This document shows positions 11,751-21,029 of a stretch of 64,000 nt of DNA, in pieces. Origin of the DNA: Idiomarina seosinensis. Lineage in GTDB: Bacteria > Pseudomonadota > Gammaproteobacteria > Enterobacterales > Alteromonadaceae. The translations under genes and the position numbers were made by a program. Within the stretch, counting starts at the first letter, position 1. Each line of letters opens with the position of its first letter. The DNA is taken from positions 55,824 to 119,823 of the forward strand of contig NZ_PIQF01000005.1 in the NCBI RefSeq assembly GCF_003987275.1, written 5' to 3'. The notes below the pieces were generated by a model, which had not been told where the DNA came from, did no database searches, and was given only the letters and a program-made list of their open reading frames with translations.

Positions 11751-13259
11751 TCAGTCGTTAGCTTCTGAACTGTTGCAACGGTTGATCAAAAATTGCGTCA
11801 GTAAAGGCACCGGACGACCGGTCGAACCTTTATTAGCGCCACCGTTCCAAGCGGTGCCGGCAATATCCATATGTGCCCAAGTGTATTTTTTAGTAAAACG
11901 CGATAAGAAGCAGGCGGCGGTAATGGTGCCTGCTTCTTTACCACCTAAATTCTGCATGTCGGCAAATGGGCTATCAAGTTGTGACTGATATTCATCCCAT
12001 AATGGCAAGCGCCAGGCTTTGTCACCACTTTGCGCTGCCGCATTGAGAATTTCGCTGGCTAGCGGGTTATGCTGACTTAAAACGGCCGATGCGTGGGAGC
12101 CTAAAGCGACCACACAGGCGCCGGTTAAGGTGGCCATATCAATAACCAGTTCCGGCTCAAACCGTTCGACATAAGTCAGTGTATCGCATAACACCAGTCG
12201 GCCTTCCGCGTCAGTATTTAAAACTTCAACGGTTTGTCCACTCATGGTAGTCAGAATATCGCCCGGGCGATACGCTTTGCCGTCTGGCATGTTTTCGCAG
12301 CCCGCCATAACTCCAATAACATTAATCGGCAGTTGTAGCTCGGCGAGCGATTGCATAGCACCAATAACGCCAGCGGCACCCCCCATGTCGTATTTCATCT
12401 CATCCATATTGGCAGATGGTTTGATTGAGATACCACCCGAGTCGAAAGTCAGGCCCTTGCCGACCAGAACAATCGGGGCTTGGTCGTCTGGCGCGCCGCG
12501 GTAATGCATCAAAGTGAGCACTGACTCGTGATCTGACCCACGACCAACAGCTAAGTATGCGTTCATACCCAGCTCTTCCATTTCTTTTTCCTCAACCGTG
12601 GTCACGGTTAGGTTGTCAAACTGTCCGGCAATTTCCTGAGCTTGTTCGGCAAGATAGCGAGGAGTGCAAATATTCGGTGGCATATTGGCCACATCACGAC
12701 AGCGATCCATGCCAGCTGCAACGCCTAAACCGTGTTGTACAGCTTGTTCGCCAATAGCCAGTTCTTTGCGGCTCGGCACATTAAAGATTAATTTGCGTAA
12801 CGGTCGGCGTGGCTCTTCTTTTTTAGTTTTTAATTGATTAAAACTGTATATAGAAGCACGTGCGGCCTCAACGGCCTGGCGTACTTTCCAATAAGTGTCA
12901 CGGCCTTTCACATGCAGTTCGCTTAAAAAGCACACTGCCTCCATCGAGCCTGTCTCGTTAAGTGTATTGATAGTTTTAGCAATAATTTGGCGGTATTGGC
13001 GCTCGTCTAACTCGCGCTCTTTGCCACAACCTACCAACAGCACTCGCTCGGCTAACACGTTAGGTACATGATGCAATAGCAGGACCTGGCCCGACTTGCC
13101 TTCGAGATCCCCACGGCGCAATAGATTACTTAAGTAGCCCTCGCTGACATTGTCTAATTGCTCGGCTACTCCTGAAAGTCGACGTGGCTCAAACACTCCA
13201 ACGACGATACAAGCAGAGCGTTGTTTTTCCGGGTTACCACTTTTTACGCTGAACTCCAT
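11751..13259 (-). CDS. pepA: Leucyl aminopeptidase PepA (M17)
   Basis: This is a hexameric, two-metal cytosolic aminopeptidase that removes N-terminal leucine and similar residues. In E. coli PepA also binds DNA as an accessory factor in Xer recombination and in carAB control. The M17 signature NTDAEGRL is at residues 348-355 and the metal ligand stretch is [16 protein letters not shown] around 266-281. The length of 502 aa is standard. The gene faces away from lptF across about 130 bases and leads the pepA-holC-valS run. Confidence 0.96.
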   Translation of the reverse strand: MEFSVKSGNPEKQRSACIVVGVFEPRRLSGVAEQLDNVSEGYLSNLLRRGDLEGKSGQVLLLHHVPNVLAERVLLVGCGKERELDERQYRQIIAKTINTLNETGSMEAVCFLSELHVKGRDTYWKVRQAVEAARASIYSFNQLKTKKEEPRRPLRKLIFNVPSRKELAIGEQAVQHGLGVAAGMDRCRDVANMPPNICTPRYLAEQAQEIAGQFDNLTVTTVEEKEMEELGMNAYLAVGRGSDHESVLTLMHYRGAPDDQAPIVLVGKGLTFDSGGISIKPSANMDEMKYDMGGAAGVIGAMQSLAELQLPINVIGVMAGCENMPDGKAYRPGDILTTMSGQTVEVLNTDAEGRLVLCDTLTYVERFEPELVIDMATLTGACVVALGSHASAVLSQHNPLASEILNAAAQSGDKAWRLPLWDEYQSQLDSPFADMQNLGGKEAGTITAACFLSRFTKKYTWAHMDIAGTAWNGGANKGSTGRPVPLLTQFLINRCNSSEAND

Positions 13260-13321
13260 GAAAAGGCTCCTGTTTCGATAGGGCTAAAGGCCTGCTATAG
13301 TTTACCTAAAGCATAAATTTG

Positions 13322-13336
13322 TTGTTAAAATAACAA
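13322..13336. promoter_or_regulatory. Short palindrome between pepA and lptF
   Basis: TTGTTA-AAA-TAACAA is a perfect 6-bp inverted repeat lying in the divergent promoter region of pepA and lptF, about 62 bases before the pepA start. It could be an operator, possibly for PepA itself, but AT-rich palindromes of this size occur by chance. Confidence 0.25.
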
Positions 13337-13392
13337 GTTTACTTAAAAATCACAGCTATTCCAGTAAAAACCAATGTTAAGAGTTGAGACCA

Positions 13393-14493
13393 GTGCGCAT
13401 TTTTAAATATTTAATCAGCGAGACGTTTAAATCTCAGCTCGCCGTTTTGTTTATTCTGATGACGATTTTCGTCAGTCAGAAGTTTGTGCGTGTGCTATCT
13501 GACGCGTCTGAAGGCGATATTCCGGGAACCATCATTTTTCAGTTGTTATCGCTGAATCTGCCAGCACTGTTGTCATTGATTCTGCCGTTAAGTTTATTTT
13601 TAGGAATTCTGCTGGCGCACGGCCGTATCTATGCAGACAACGAGATGACGGTGTTGCATGCCTGCGGAGTCAGCGAGTGGTACGTTACCCGCGTAACGTT
13701 GGTGGTAGCGCTTATTTTGGCGCTGGCAACTGCGGCGTTAACCCTGTGGGCAGTCCCCTGGGCTCTGGATCAGGAGCAACAAATAGAAGATAAAGCTCGC
13801 TCGGAGACCGGCTTAACCGCACTGATACCCGGCCGCTTCCAACAGGCTAGCAACCAAAAAGCCGTGATTTTTGTGCAGCAGCAAACAGATAACGGGCAGC
13901 TGGATAAGGTGTTTGTCGCCCAACACCAGCACGAGCAGGGCGAAATACAGTCCGGTAGTGTGGTTATGGCCGATACCGGCCGAGTGATCACTGAAACGTC
14001 GGGTTCACAGTGGCTGGAACTAAATTCCGGTAAGCGCTTTGCCGGCGACGGAGACAGCTATCAGTTAATGACTTTTGACAGTTATCGGTTGCAGATAAAA
14101 GAACAACCGGTGAATGAGCAATTGCGTAAACTTGAAGCTTACAGCACACCAGAGTTGTTGCGCGAGAACAGTACAGCCGCTATCGCCGAATTTCAGTGGC
14201 GGGTTGCCATCCCACTGGCAATGCCACTGCTCACTTTAATTGCGGTACCGTTAAGCCGGGTCAACCCAAGGCAGGGGAAATTCGCCCGGATGGCGCCAGC
14301 ATTGCTGATTTACCTCGGCTATTTTTTACTGCTAATGGCGGCGAAATCGGCTATTCGTGATGGCGTAATTCCGACCAGCATTGGGTTATGGTGGATTCAT
14401 ATAGGGCTGCTGATTTTCGGCATCATTTTAATTGGCAAAGGTCGCCCAACGGGGCTGAGAGTATTAGCGAGTATGCGCTGGGGGCGTAGTTAA
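13393..14493 (+). CDS. lptF: LPS export permease LptF
   Basis: LptF is one of two inner-membrane permeases of the LptB2FG transporter that extracts lipopolysaccharide and passes it to LptC-LptA. The GTG at 13393 (MRIFKYLISETFKSQLAVLF) is preferred over a TTG at 13384: it gives 366 aa, the E. coli length, and has GAGA upstream at usable spacing, whereas AAGAG abuts the TTG. Three N-terminal membrane segments (residues about 15-35, 50-75, 100-120), a periplasmic jellyroll of about 150 residues and three C-terminal segments are visible. It overlaps lptG by one base (TAATG). Confidence 0.94.
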   Translation: MRIFKYLISETFKSQLAVLFILMTIFVSQKFVRVLSDASEGDIPGTIIFQLLSLNLPALLSLILPLSLFLGILLAHGRIYADNEMTVLHACGVSEWYVTRVTLVVALILALATAALTLWAVPWALDQEQQIEDKARSETGLTALIPGRFQQASNQKAVIFVQQQTDNGQLDKVFVAQHQHEQGEIQSGSVVMADTGRVITETSGSQWLELNSGKRFAGDGDSYQLMTFDSYRLQIKEQPVNEQLRKLEAYSTPELLRENSTAAIAEFQWRVAIPLAMPLLTLIAVPLSRVNPRQGKFARMAPALLIYLGYFLLLMAAKSAIRDGVIPTSIGLWWIHIGLLIFGIILIGKGRPTGLRVLASMRWGRS

Positions 14494-15563
14494 TGTTTGG
14501 AATTTTAGACAGATACATTGGCATTACCGTCCTGCGAACGTCGTTATTAAGTTTAGCGGTGCTGACTGGGCTGTCATCACTTATTCGATTTGTCGAACAG
14601 CTAAAATCCGTCGGTCGGGGCAACTACGAAGTGATGGACGCCGCTCTATTTGTCTTTTATAGCCTGCCACGCGATATTGAAGTTTTCTTCCCAATGGCTG
14701 CATTGTTGGGGGGGTTAATTGGCATGGGCATGTTAGCCAGTAATTCTGAGTTGGTGGTGATGATGGCTGCGGGCCGGTCGCGGCTCAATATAATCACTGC
14801 TGTAATGAAAACCGCAATCATTATGATGGTAGCGGTTATGGCCATTGGTGAATGGGTGGCGCCGCCGATGGAAGCAAAAGGCCGCCTGATCCGTGCTCAG
14901 GAGATTTCCGGAGGGAGCTTAATATCGGCGCAACGTGGTGTCTGGGCTAAAGATGGCAACAACTTTATTAATATTGGAGAAGTGCAGGACACCGGTCAAT
15001 TAAACAGTGTGCTTATTTATCAGTTTGATGGTGAGCAACAGTTAGAAACAGTCACTTATGCGCGTTCAGCGGTGTTTCAGGATCAAAGCTGGCGGTTAAA
15101 TCAGGTAACCGTAACTGAATTGCTGGAACGAGAAATCATTGAGCGCTCGGTACCCTCGAAGACATGGCAGTCGTCCTTAACGCCCGATAAATTAGGTGTG
15201 GTGACGGTCAAGCCCGAATCGCTATCGATTAGCGGCTTAGTGGATTACCTGACTTATTTAGAGAGTAACCAGCAATCGGCGCAGCGTTATGAACTGGCGC
15301 TTTGGCGTAAACTACTGGCACCAGTAACTGTAGCCGTGATGTTGCTGGTGGCTTTGTCGTTTATCTTTGGACCGCTGCGCTCGACCAGTATGGGAGCAAG
15401 AATCTTGTTAGGTGTAATTACGGGTTTCGGTTTTCATGTCACTAATGAGATTTTTGGGCCATTGGCTCAGGTTTACCAGATTCCTGCGGTACTCGGTGCG
15501 CTGTTGCCAAGCCTGGTGTTTGCCGGCCTGGCGGTCTATTTTATGCAGCGAAAAGGTAACTGA
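14493..15563 (+). CDS. lptG: LPS export permease LptG
   Basis: LptG partners LptF in the LPS transporter. The 356-aa product has the same architecture: transmembrane segments near residues 10-30, 60-80 and 100-120, a periplasmic beta-rich domain at about 125-260, and three further segments (ALWRKLLAPVTVAVMLLVALSFIFGPLR onward). The N-terminal LDRYIGITVL and the PRDIEVFFPMAALLGGLIGMG loop match LptG. Translation is coupled to lptF. It ends one base before the convergent stop of the RDD gene. Confidence 0.95.
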   Translation: MFGILDRYIGITVLRTSLLSLAVLTGLSSLIRFVEQLKSVGRGNYEVMDAALFVFYSLPRDIEVFFPMAALLGGLIGMGMLASNSELVVMMAAGRSRLNIITAVMKTAIIMMVAVMAIGEWVAPPMEAKGRLIRAQEISGGSLISAQRGVWAKDGNNFINIGEVQDTGQLNSVLIYQFDGEQQLETVTYARSAVFQDQSWRLNQVTVTELLEREIIERSVPSKTWQSSLTPDKLGVVTVKPESLSISGLVDYLTYLESNQQSAQRYELALWRKLLAPVTVAVMLLVALSFIFGPLRSTSMGARILLGVITGFGFHVTNEIFGPLAQVYQIPAVLGALLPSLVFAGLAVYFMQRKGN

Positions 15564-15564
15564 T

Positions 15565-16074
15565 TTAGAGATCCTGCCAATAAAATAGCTGGTTGGCTTC
15601 TTTTGATAATACCACCAGCTCGGTTCCGGCAACATAGTCTTGCAGCGCTCGACGGTTTTTAAAATCGAGTAACATCCATAGCGAACCTAAGCCTGCCAGA
15701 CAGGTCAGTAAACGCAGCAGTGTTTGTTTTAGAGTAAGCTTACTACCGTCCCGGTTTTGCAATTTTAAACGCCAGGCTCGCATACCAATAGTTTGACCTG
15801 AGCTGCGCCAGAAATAGCCGAAAAAACACGCCAGTACAAGTAATAGATAAATGCCAAACCAAGGGCCTTGCGTTAGCCATGCGGCATGGTCAAAGTCTTC
15901 AGTCAGTGTTATAAAACTCATCGTTGCCAGCGCGCCGGCAACAGCCAGCGCGATAGCAGAGGCTAGCATGATGACCGCGGCTGCAACCAATAAATCATAA
16001 ACCCACGCGGCTAAACGCCTTAAAAAACCTGCACTTGGGAAACTTGCGTGTAATTTTTGAGCTTCAGTAACCAT
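15565..16074 (-). CDS. RDD family membrane protein
   Basis: This is a 169-aa inner-membrane protein of the RDD family, whose molecular role is generally unknown (some members affect ion homeostasis). Visible features are the RRLAAWVYDLL start of the first membrane segment (the R and D that name the family), a second segment at about 75-98, and the QTIGMRAWRLKL motif typical of these proteins before the last segment. It is convergent with lptG with a single intervening base, and no hairpin terminator is evident between them. Confidence 0.85.
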   Translation of the reverse strand: MVTEAQKLHASFPSAGFLRRLAAWVYDLLVAAAVIMLASAIALAVAGALATMSFITLTEDFDHAAWLTQGPWFGIYLLLVLACFFGYFWRSSGQTIGMRAWRLKLQNRDGSKLTLKQTLLRLLTCLAGLGSLWMLLDFKNRRALQDYVAGTELVVLSKEANQLFYWQDL

Positions 16075-16220
16075 AATGTTGAAGTAATCGTGATCAATTT
16101 AATGTGACGTCGATGATAGCACGGTGTTTATCAGCGGGCAGCAGGAAACCAACTTGCTGGGGGATTTGGTTAAGGAATCAGCAGTTGAGCAAAAAGCCGT
16201 TAAATTTCTTTAATAATTGC

Positions 16221-16248
16221 TTGATTAGCGCAAACTCGCGAGTATAAT
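16221..16248 (+). promoter_or_regulatory. Sigma70-type promoter of tRNA-Leu
   Basis: TTGATT (16221-16226) and TATAAT (16243-16248) are 16 bases apart, and the -10 lies 36 bases before the mature tRNA. No other gene is nearby on this strand. Confidence 0.7.
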
Positions 16249-16284
16249 CCATCCCGTCACCAAATATGACATCCCATCTTTAAT

Positions 16285-16371
16285 GCCGAGGTGGCGGAAT
16301 TGGTAGACGCAGTGGATTCAAAATCCACCGCTGGTAACAGCGTGGGGGTTCAAGTCCCCCCCTCGGCACCA
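16285..16371 (+). tRNA. tRNA-Leu (anticodon CAA)
   Basis: An 87-nt type II tRNA. The acceptor stem GCCGAGG pairs with CCTCGGC, followed by discriminator A and an encoded CCA at 16369-16371. The anticodon stem GTGGA/TCCAC encloses the loop TTCAAAA, giving anticodon CAA at 16319-16321, which reads UUG. A long variable arm (CGCTGGTAACAGCG) and the GTTCAAGTC T-loop are present. It is a single tRNA with its own promoter. Confidence 0.97.
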
Positions 16372-16393
16372 AGCTTCTGTTTTAAGTCAGTTT

Positions 16394-17287
16394 TCATCTT
16401 AGCCCATCGCGGCAGGTTTCGTCCGGATGCTCTAGCTCAATAGTGGTATGGCTTAATTGATATTCAGCTAAAGCTTCGTCAATACTTCTTTTTAAAGCAT
16501 CGCGTTCTTTTACCTCGAGGTTTTTCGACAGCACCAAGTGCGCCGTTAGTACATGTGATTCGCCGTCAAGTGACCAGAAATGAAGGTGGTGCACGCCCGA
16601 GACATGGGGTAGCTGCTGTAATGAGTTGGCGACGTTTTTATAGGTCTGCGCATCGGGTGTGGCCTGGATAAATAATTTTATGGTCGCTGTTAAATTGCGA
16701 AATACATTCAACAAAATGAATACTGTAAATGCGATAGAAAGTAGCGGGTCAATAATTGGCCAGTCGACAAACAGCAGCACGACACCGACGATAAGTACCG
16801 CAACCCAACCTAAAACGTCTTCTAATAAATGCCAGTTAATGACGCGCTCGTTTAGAGTTTGGCCTTGGGAGAGCTTATAAGCGGCAAAGCCATTAACAGC
16901 AATGCCGAGTATGGCCAGCGCTATCATGCCATCAGCCACCGGCATTTGAGGATCCCAAAGCCTTGGCACCGCGGTAACGAGTACCCATATTGAGCCGGCA
17001 ATTAATACCACAGCGTTAATAAAAGCACCGACTAGATTGAGTCGTTTATAGCCATAGGTGTAAAGGTGATTGGCTTGCTTGTTACCGAGTTTGTTTAGAG
17101 CCCATGCAAGCCCTAACGAGAGGCTGTCGCCTAAATCATGAACGGCATCGGCGAGGATCGCAGTACTATTGGTCAGAATACCACCAATAAACTCGATAAT
17201 GGTAAACACAAAATTAAGCAAAAAAGCCCAGCCCAGGCGTGATGAAGGCATATCTTTCGAATGATCATGACCGTGGTGGTGTCCCAT
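16394..17287 (-). CDS. Cation diffusion facilitator (Zn2+/Cd2+ efflux, ZitB/CzcD type)
   Basis: This is a proton-coupled exporter of divalent metal from the cytoplasm. The 297-aa protein begins with a histidine-rich metal-binding tail (GHHHGHDH) and has six membrane segments. The transport site is visible as HDLGDS in TM2 (AILADAVHDLGDS) and as HLLEDVLGW in TM5. The C-terminal cytoplasmic domain (VSGVHHLHFWSLDGESHVLTAHL) is the usual dimerisation and metal-sensing fold. It is transcribed alone, convergent to the tRNA. The exact metal cannot be told from sequence, but zinc is most likely. Confidence 0.92.
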   Translation of the reverse strand: MGHHHGHDHSKDMPSSRLGWAFLLNFVFTIIEFIGGILTNSTAILADAVHDLGDSLSLGLAWALNKLGNKQANHLYTYGYKRLNLVGAFINAVVLIAGSIWVLVTAVPRLWDPQMPVADGMIALAILGIAVNGFAAYKLSQGQTLNERVINWHLLEDVLGWVAVLIVGVVLLFVDWPIIDPLLSIAFTVFILLNVFRNLTATIKLFIQATPDAQTYKNVANSLQQLPHVSGVHHLHFWSLDGESHVLTAHLVLSKNLEVKERDALKRSIDEALAEYQLSHTTIELEHPDETCRDGLR

Positions 17288-17427
17288 GATAAATTCCTTA
17301 TCGCTTCTGAGCGTTACTGTGTTTAGCTACTGATCCTTTCTACAGATTTAATTTTGAATATCCAAGATGTTTATGAAAGGCTTATCAATAATCTCATTAT
17401 GATTAACTTTTTAAAAGGTAAAAACAC

Positions 17428-18207
17428 GTGCAACTCCCTTTGTATCAAGTCGATGCGTTTGCAGAAAAAGCGTTTGAAGGTAATCCTGCGGCAGTGGTAC
17501 CACTGACTTCGTGGTTAGCCGATGAAGTACTGCAGGCAATAGCCGAGGAAAATAATTTATCGGAAACCGCCTTTATTGTTCCTGGTAACGAACACTTTGA
17601 GCTGCGCTGGTTTACCCCAGCTGCCGAGGTAGATTTGTGTGGCCATGCGACTCTGGCCGCTGGGCACGTCGTTTTTCAGCATTTGAACTTTGAGCAGCAT
17701 GAGGTGCGTTTTCAAACGCGTAGTGGACAATTACAAGTAAGCCGCACAGAACAAGGCTTAATGATGGACTTTCCGGCAACAATGCCGAAAGCGACTGCAA
17801 CACCAGCCGCTATCTCTGCGGCAATTCCCTTTGAACCTGTTGATGTCCTACTTGGCTTTGATCATATTGTGGTGCTGGAAAATGAAGAGCAGGTCAAACA
17901 GCTAAATCCTGACTTTAGCCAGCTGAAGCAGCTAAGCTCGCGGGGTGTGGTAGTAACGGCCAGGGGCCAGGATTACGATTGCGTCAGTCGTTGTTTCTAC
18001 CCGAAATTAAATGTTGCAGAGGATCCGGTAACAGGATCTGCACATTGCCAGTTAGCGCCTTACTGGGCTCAACAGTTAGGCAAAACGACAATTAATGCTC
18101 GGCAGCTTTCTGCAAGAGCCGGCACAATGAGCTGTGAAGTGCTCGGTGACCGAGTTAGATTATTCGGTTCTGCGGTAGATTACCTGGTCGGCACGATAAA
18201 TATCTGA
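17428..18207 (+). CDS. PhzF family isomerase-like protein
   Basis: This is a PhzF/YddE-type protein of the diaminopimelate epimerase fold. The start QLPLYQVDAFAEKAFEGNPAAVV is diagnostic, the catalytic glutamate is in NNLSETAF (near residue 46), and the glycine-rich motifs DLCGHATLAA and EDPVTGSAHC match the substrate-binding loops. At 259 aa it belongs to the shorter branch of the family, whose physiological substrate is unknown. No other phenazine gene is nearby, so a role in phenazine synthesis is not supported. Confidence 0.88.
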   Translation: MQLPLYQVDAFAEKAFEGNPAAVVPLTSWLADEVLQAIAEENNLSETAFIVPGNEHFELRWFTPAAEVDLCGHATLAAGHVVFQHLNFEQHEVRFQTRSGQLQVSRTEQGLMMDFPATMPKATATPAAISAAIPFEPVDVLLGFDHIVVLENEEQVKQLNPDFSQLKQLSSRGVVVTARGQDYDCVSRCFYPKLNVAEDPVTGSAHCQLAPYWAQQLGKTTINARQLSARAGTMSCEVLGDRVRLFGSAVDYLVGTINI

Positions 18208-18338
18208 GTGATATCAACGAAGCGGGTTGCAGGTTCGACCAGTAACTCCCATACTCAATCAGTCAACGAATGAGGTAGTATCGTTTTCATAATAACAAAT
18301 GTTCGATAAAAGAACGGGCAAGATAAAGGAATAAGACG

Positions 18339-20888
18339 ATGAATTTGCCGAAAAAAACATTGCTGTATAAGGGAATGCTGATGGCCGGAGTCGTTACTCT
18401 GGCTGGCTGTAATTTTGATAACGACGTGCCTGAATATGAGGCTCCACCAGTTGCTGAGGAGCCGGACTATAGCAGTCCACTACCAGATCAAGAGCCATTG
18501 TCGACTTTTGACGACGACGGCCAGCTCCAGGCTGACATCTCCTGGACTACCTATGGCGTGCCTTATGTCACTGCTGATAACCTGGAAAGTATGGCCTTCG
18601 GTGTGGGTTATGCCTACGCTCAGGATAACCTCTGTATCCTGGCTGATCAGATAGTAAAATTTAACTCACAACGTTCACAGTTCTTTGGCCCAGATAACCC
18701 GATTGGTTCGGGAAATAGTCAAAACCTTATCGACGACTTTGGATTTTTAGCATTAGGGATCCGCGATAACGCTGAACAGGGCTACGATAGCTTAAGTGAA
18801 GAGTCACAGGCACTGTTAGAAGGGTATGCGGCGGGCTACAATAAATATCTGGGCGATACACCCACAGCGAGCCTCGACCCTCAATGTGCCGGACAACCCT
18901 TTGTGCGAGAAATTACCCCAGTAGACGTGCTCACCTATGCGCAAGGCGTGGCGTTGCTGCCAGGTGCCAGTAACTTTACCGGCGCAATTTTCGCTGCCGC
19001 ACCTCCGGGTGAAGACTTTTCTCCAACGCCGGTGATGTCAAGCGACCAGACCGCCAGTATTGATTTGCAGCCGGTTGCTATCGAAATGCCGGAAGCGAAT
19101 CCGACAGAAATGGGTTCTAACGGCTGGGCTATTGGTCGTGACTTAAGTGCAACGGGGCAGGGGATGTTGTTGGCCAATCCGCACTTCCCACACACCGGTA
19201 ATCAACGTTTCTGGCAGTTTGGTATTGAAATTCCGGGTGAACTAAAAGTGGCTGGCGGCTCATTATCGGGTATGCCGGGTGTGGTTAATATCGGCTTTAA
19301 TGAAAACGTGGCCTGGACTCATACGTTCTCCACAGCTAACCGCTTTGTGGTTCACCAATTAGAACTGGATCCAGCGGATGATAATAACCTGACCTATTTG
19401 GTGGACGGTGAACCTAAAGAAATGACCACCAAAACTCATCAGATCCAAGTAAATGTCGGCGGTGGCCAGACTATTACCCTGGAGAAAACCAGTTATCACA
19501 GCGAATTTGGTGCAATTATCAAAGTACCAGGCTCGCCGATTACCTGGGGTGTTGACGACTTTGGTAAAGAAGTAGCGTACGCGATATATGATGCGAACTT
19601 GCCGAACTACGAAGTGCTTGACCATTGGCTGGCAATGAATCGTGCGCGTAACATTGAAGAATACCGTCAGAGCTATATTGATTATACCGGTACGGTATTC
19701 AATAACGCGATGGCAGTTGATGACGACGGCGATGCGTTCTTTACTGATGGTTCATCGGTCCCAAATATCAGTGATGACGCGCTAGCCGCGTGGCAGGACA
19801 ACCAGCTACTGCAGGGGATTAGCTCGACTGCGGGCTTCCCGGTGATGCCAGGTAATTCGGCAATGTTCAAAGCCGATGGCAAGATGCCGTTTAGCCGGGC
19901 TCCGTCGTTATTACGGACTGACTTTGTGCAAAACTCGAATAACAGTTACTGGTTAACCAACCCGGCAGAGCCAATTGATGATGTCGCGACGTTATGGGGA
20001 CCTACTGACAACGAGCAATCCTGGCGTTCGCGCTTGGGTCAAAAAATGCTAGCTGAAGGCGGTTCTGTTGATGGTAAGTTCACTCGTGAAGATATCGCTG
20101 AAAAACTGTTAAGTAATCGCAGTTTCTTAGCTGAAGAAGTGCTTGAACCGCTGTTGTCACTGTGTGAACGTCAGGGTGAACAGCCGGTTTCTACCGTTGC
20201 TGGGGAGCAAAACATTAAGCCAGCTTGTGATGTGTTGGCTCAGTGGGATGGCACCATGAACAAGGACAGCGTTGGTGCGATGCTATTCCGCGAGTTTGCA
20301 ACAGAGTTTGCGAATGACCCGAAATGGACAGTGGACTTTGATCCTCAAGATCCACTGAACACGCCGCGCGGTCTGGCTAACAATGTGTCTGTGTTAAGCG
20401 ATCTTGGTAACGCTATGGTGCGCATTGAGTCTCTCGGCTTATCAATAGATGCTCCGCTTGGCGAAGTGCAGTTTGTTGAGCGTGCGTTACCGACAGGGCA
20501 ACCATCAGGTCAGCGGCTGCCTTGGGGTGGTGCAAACAATATTGAAGGTGGGTTTAATGTGTTCCGTGCCAATACCGGCTCCGACGGAACTATTTATCCG
20601 CGTTTGATTTATCCTGAAGTTGACGGTTCTAATCTGACTGAGGCGGGTCTGGGTTACCATATCAGCTACGGCTCAAGCTGGATGTTTACGATGGAGTTTA
20701 CCGAGGAAGGGCCTCTAGCTCATGGCCTTCTGAGTTATTCTCAGTCGCGTAACATCTATTCTGATCATTATCTTGATCAAACTCTGCTGTATTCTCAGGA
20801 ACCACAGCTAAGACCGATTTGGTTTGATAATGCAGAAGTTGAAGAAAATGCGATTCGTCAGGAAACTATCAACCTGACTACGGAATAA
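18339..20888 (+). CDS. Penicillin acylase-type Ntn hydrolase, lipoprotein (possible acyl-homoserine lactone acylase)
   Basis: This is an 849-aa Ntn hydrolase of the penicillin amidase (S45) family that should autocleave into alpha and beta chains. The predicted nucleophile is Ser260 in EMGSNGWAIG, immediately after the Gly at the cleavage point. N259-type spacing, the later NPHFPHTG and the WTHTFST segment fit the family. Residues 1-24 form a lipoprotein signal with the lipobox LAGC, and +2 is Asn, so outer-membrane sorting is expected. Family members hydrolyse AHL signals, beta-lactams or other amides, and the sequence alone does not decide which. It is transcribed alone and followed by a strong terminator. 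Confidence 0.88.
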   Translation: MNLPKKTLLYKGMLMAGVVTLAGCNFDNDVPEYEAPPVAEEPDYSSPLPDQEPLSTFDDDGQLQADISWTTYGVPYVTADNLESMAFGVGYAYAQDNLCILADQIVKFNSQRSQFFGPDNPIGSGNSQNLIDDFGFLALGIRDNAEQGYDSLSEESQALLEGYAAGYNKYLGDTPTASLDPQCAGQPFVREITPVDVLTYAQGVALLPGASNFTGAIFAAAPPGEDFSPTPVMSSDQTASIDLQPVAIEMPEANPTEMGSNGWAIGRDLSATGQGMLLANPHFPHTGNQRFWQFGIEIPGELKVAGGSLSGMPGVVNIGFNENVAWTHTFSTANRFVVHQLELDPADDNNLTYLVDGEPKEMTTKTHQIQVNVGGGQTITLEKTSYHSEFGAIIKVPGSPITWGVDDFGKEVAYAIYDANLPNYEVLDHWLAMNRARNIEEYRQSYIDYTGTVFNNAMAVDDDGDAFFTDGSSVPNISDDALAAWQDNQLLQGISSTAGFPVMPGNSAMFKADGKMPFSRAPSLLRTDFVQNSNNSYWLTNPAEPIDDVATLWGPTDNEQSWRSRLGQKMLAEGGSVDGKFTREDIAEKLLSNRSFLAEEVLEPLLSLCERQGEQPVSTVAGEQNIKPACDVLAQWDGTMNKDSVGAMLFREFATEFANDPKWTVDFDPQDPLNTPRGLANNVSVLSDLGNAMVRIESLGLSIDAPLGEVQFVERALPTGQPSGQRLPWGGANNIEGGFNVFRANTGSDGTIYPRLIYPEVDGSNLTEAGLGYHISYGSSWMFTMEFTEEGPLAHGLLSYSQSRNIYSDHYLDQTLLYSQEPQLRPIWFDNAEVEENAIRQETINLTTE

Positions 20889-20902
20889 CAGCTAGCGTTA
20901 AT

Positions 20903-20938
20903 AAAAAAGCCTCCGTTGATGTAGCGGGGGCTTTTTTT
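20903..20938 (+). terminator. Terminator of the acylase gene
   Basis: GCCTCCG pairs with CGGGGGC (one G-U pair), extended by flanking A/T runs, and ends in seven T residues. It lies 15 bases after the acylase stop. Confidence 0.85.
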
Positions 20939-20955
20939 ATGCAATAGGAAGTTAA

Positions 20956-20984
20956 CTGACAATTCGGCATAACAGGCGTATACT
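20956..20984 (+). promoter_or_regulatory. Sigma70-type promoter of rnr-rlmB
   Basis: CTGACA (20956-20961) and TATACT (20979-20984) are separated by 17 bases, and the -10 lies 45 bases before the rnr start. Confidence 0.65.
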
Positions 20985-21029
20985 GTTGGCGAATTAAAAA
21001 GCAATAGTTTGCGAAAAATATAGGAACTT

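Noticed and set aside
17428..18207. Phenazine biosynthesis
   Set aside because: The PhzF-like gene stands alone; PhzF homologues are widespread outside phenazine clusters and no phz partner is present.
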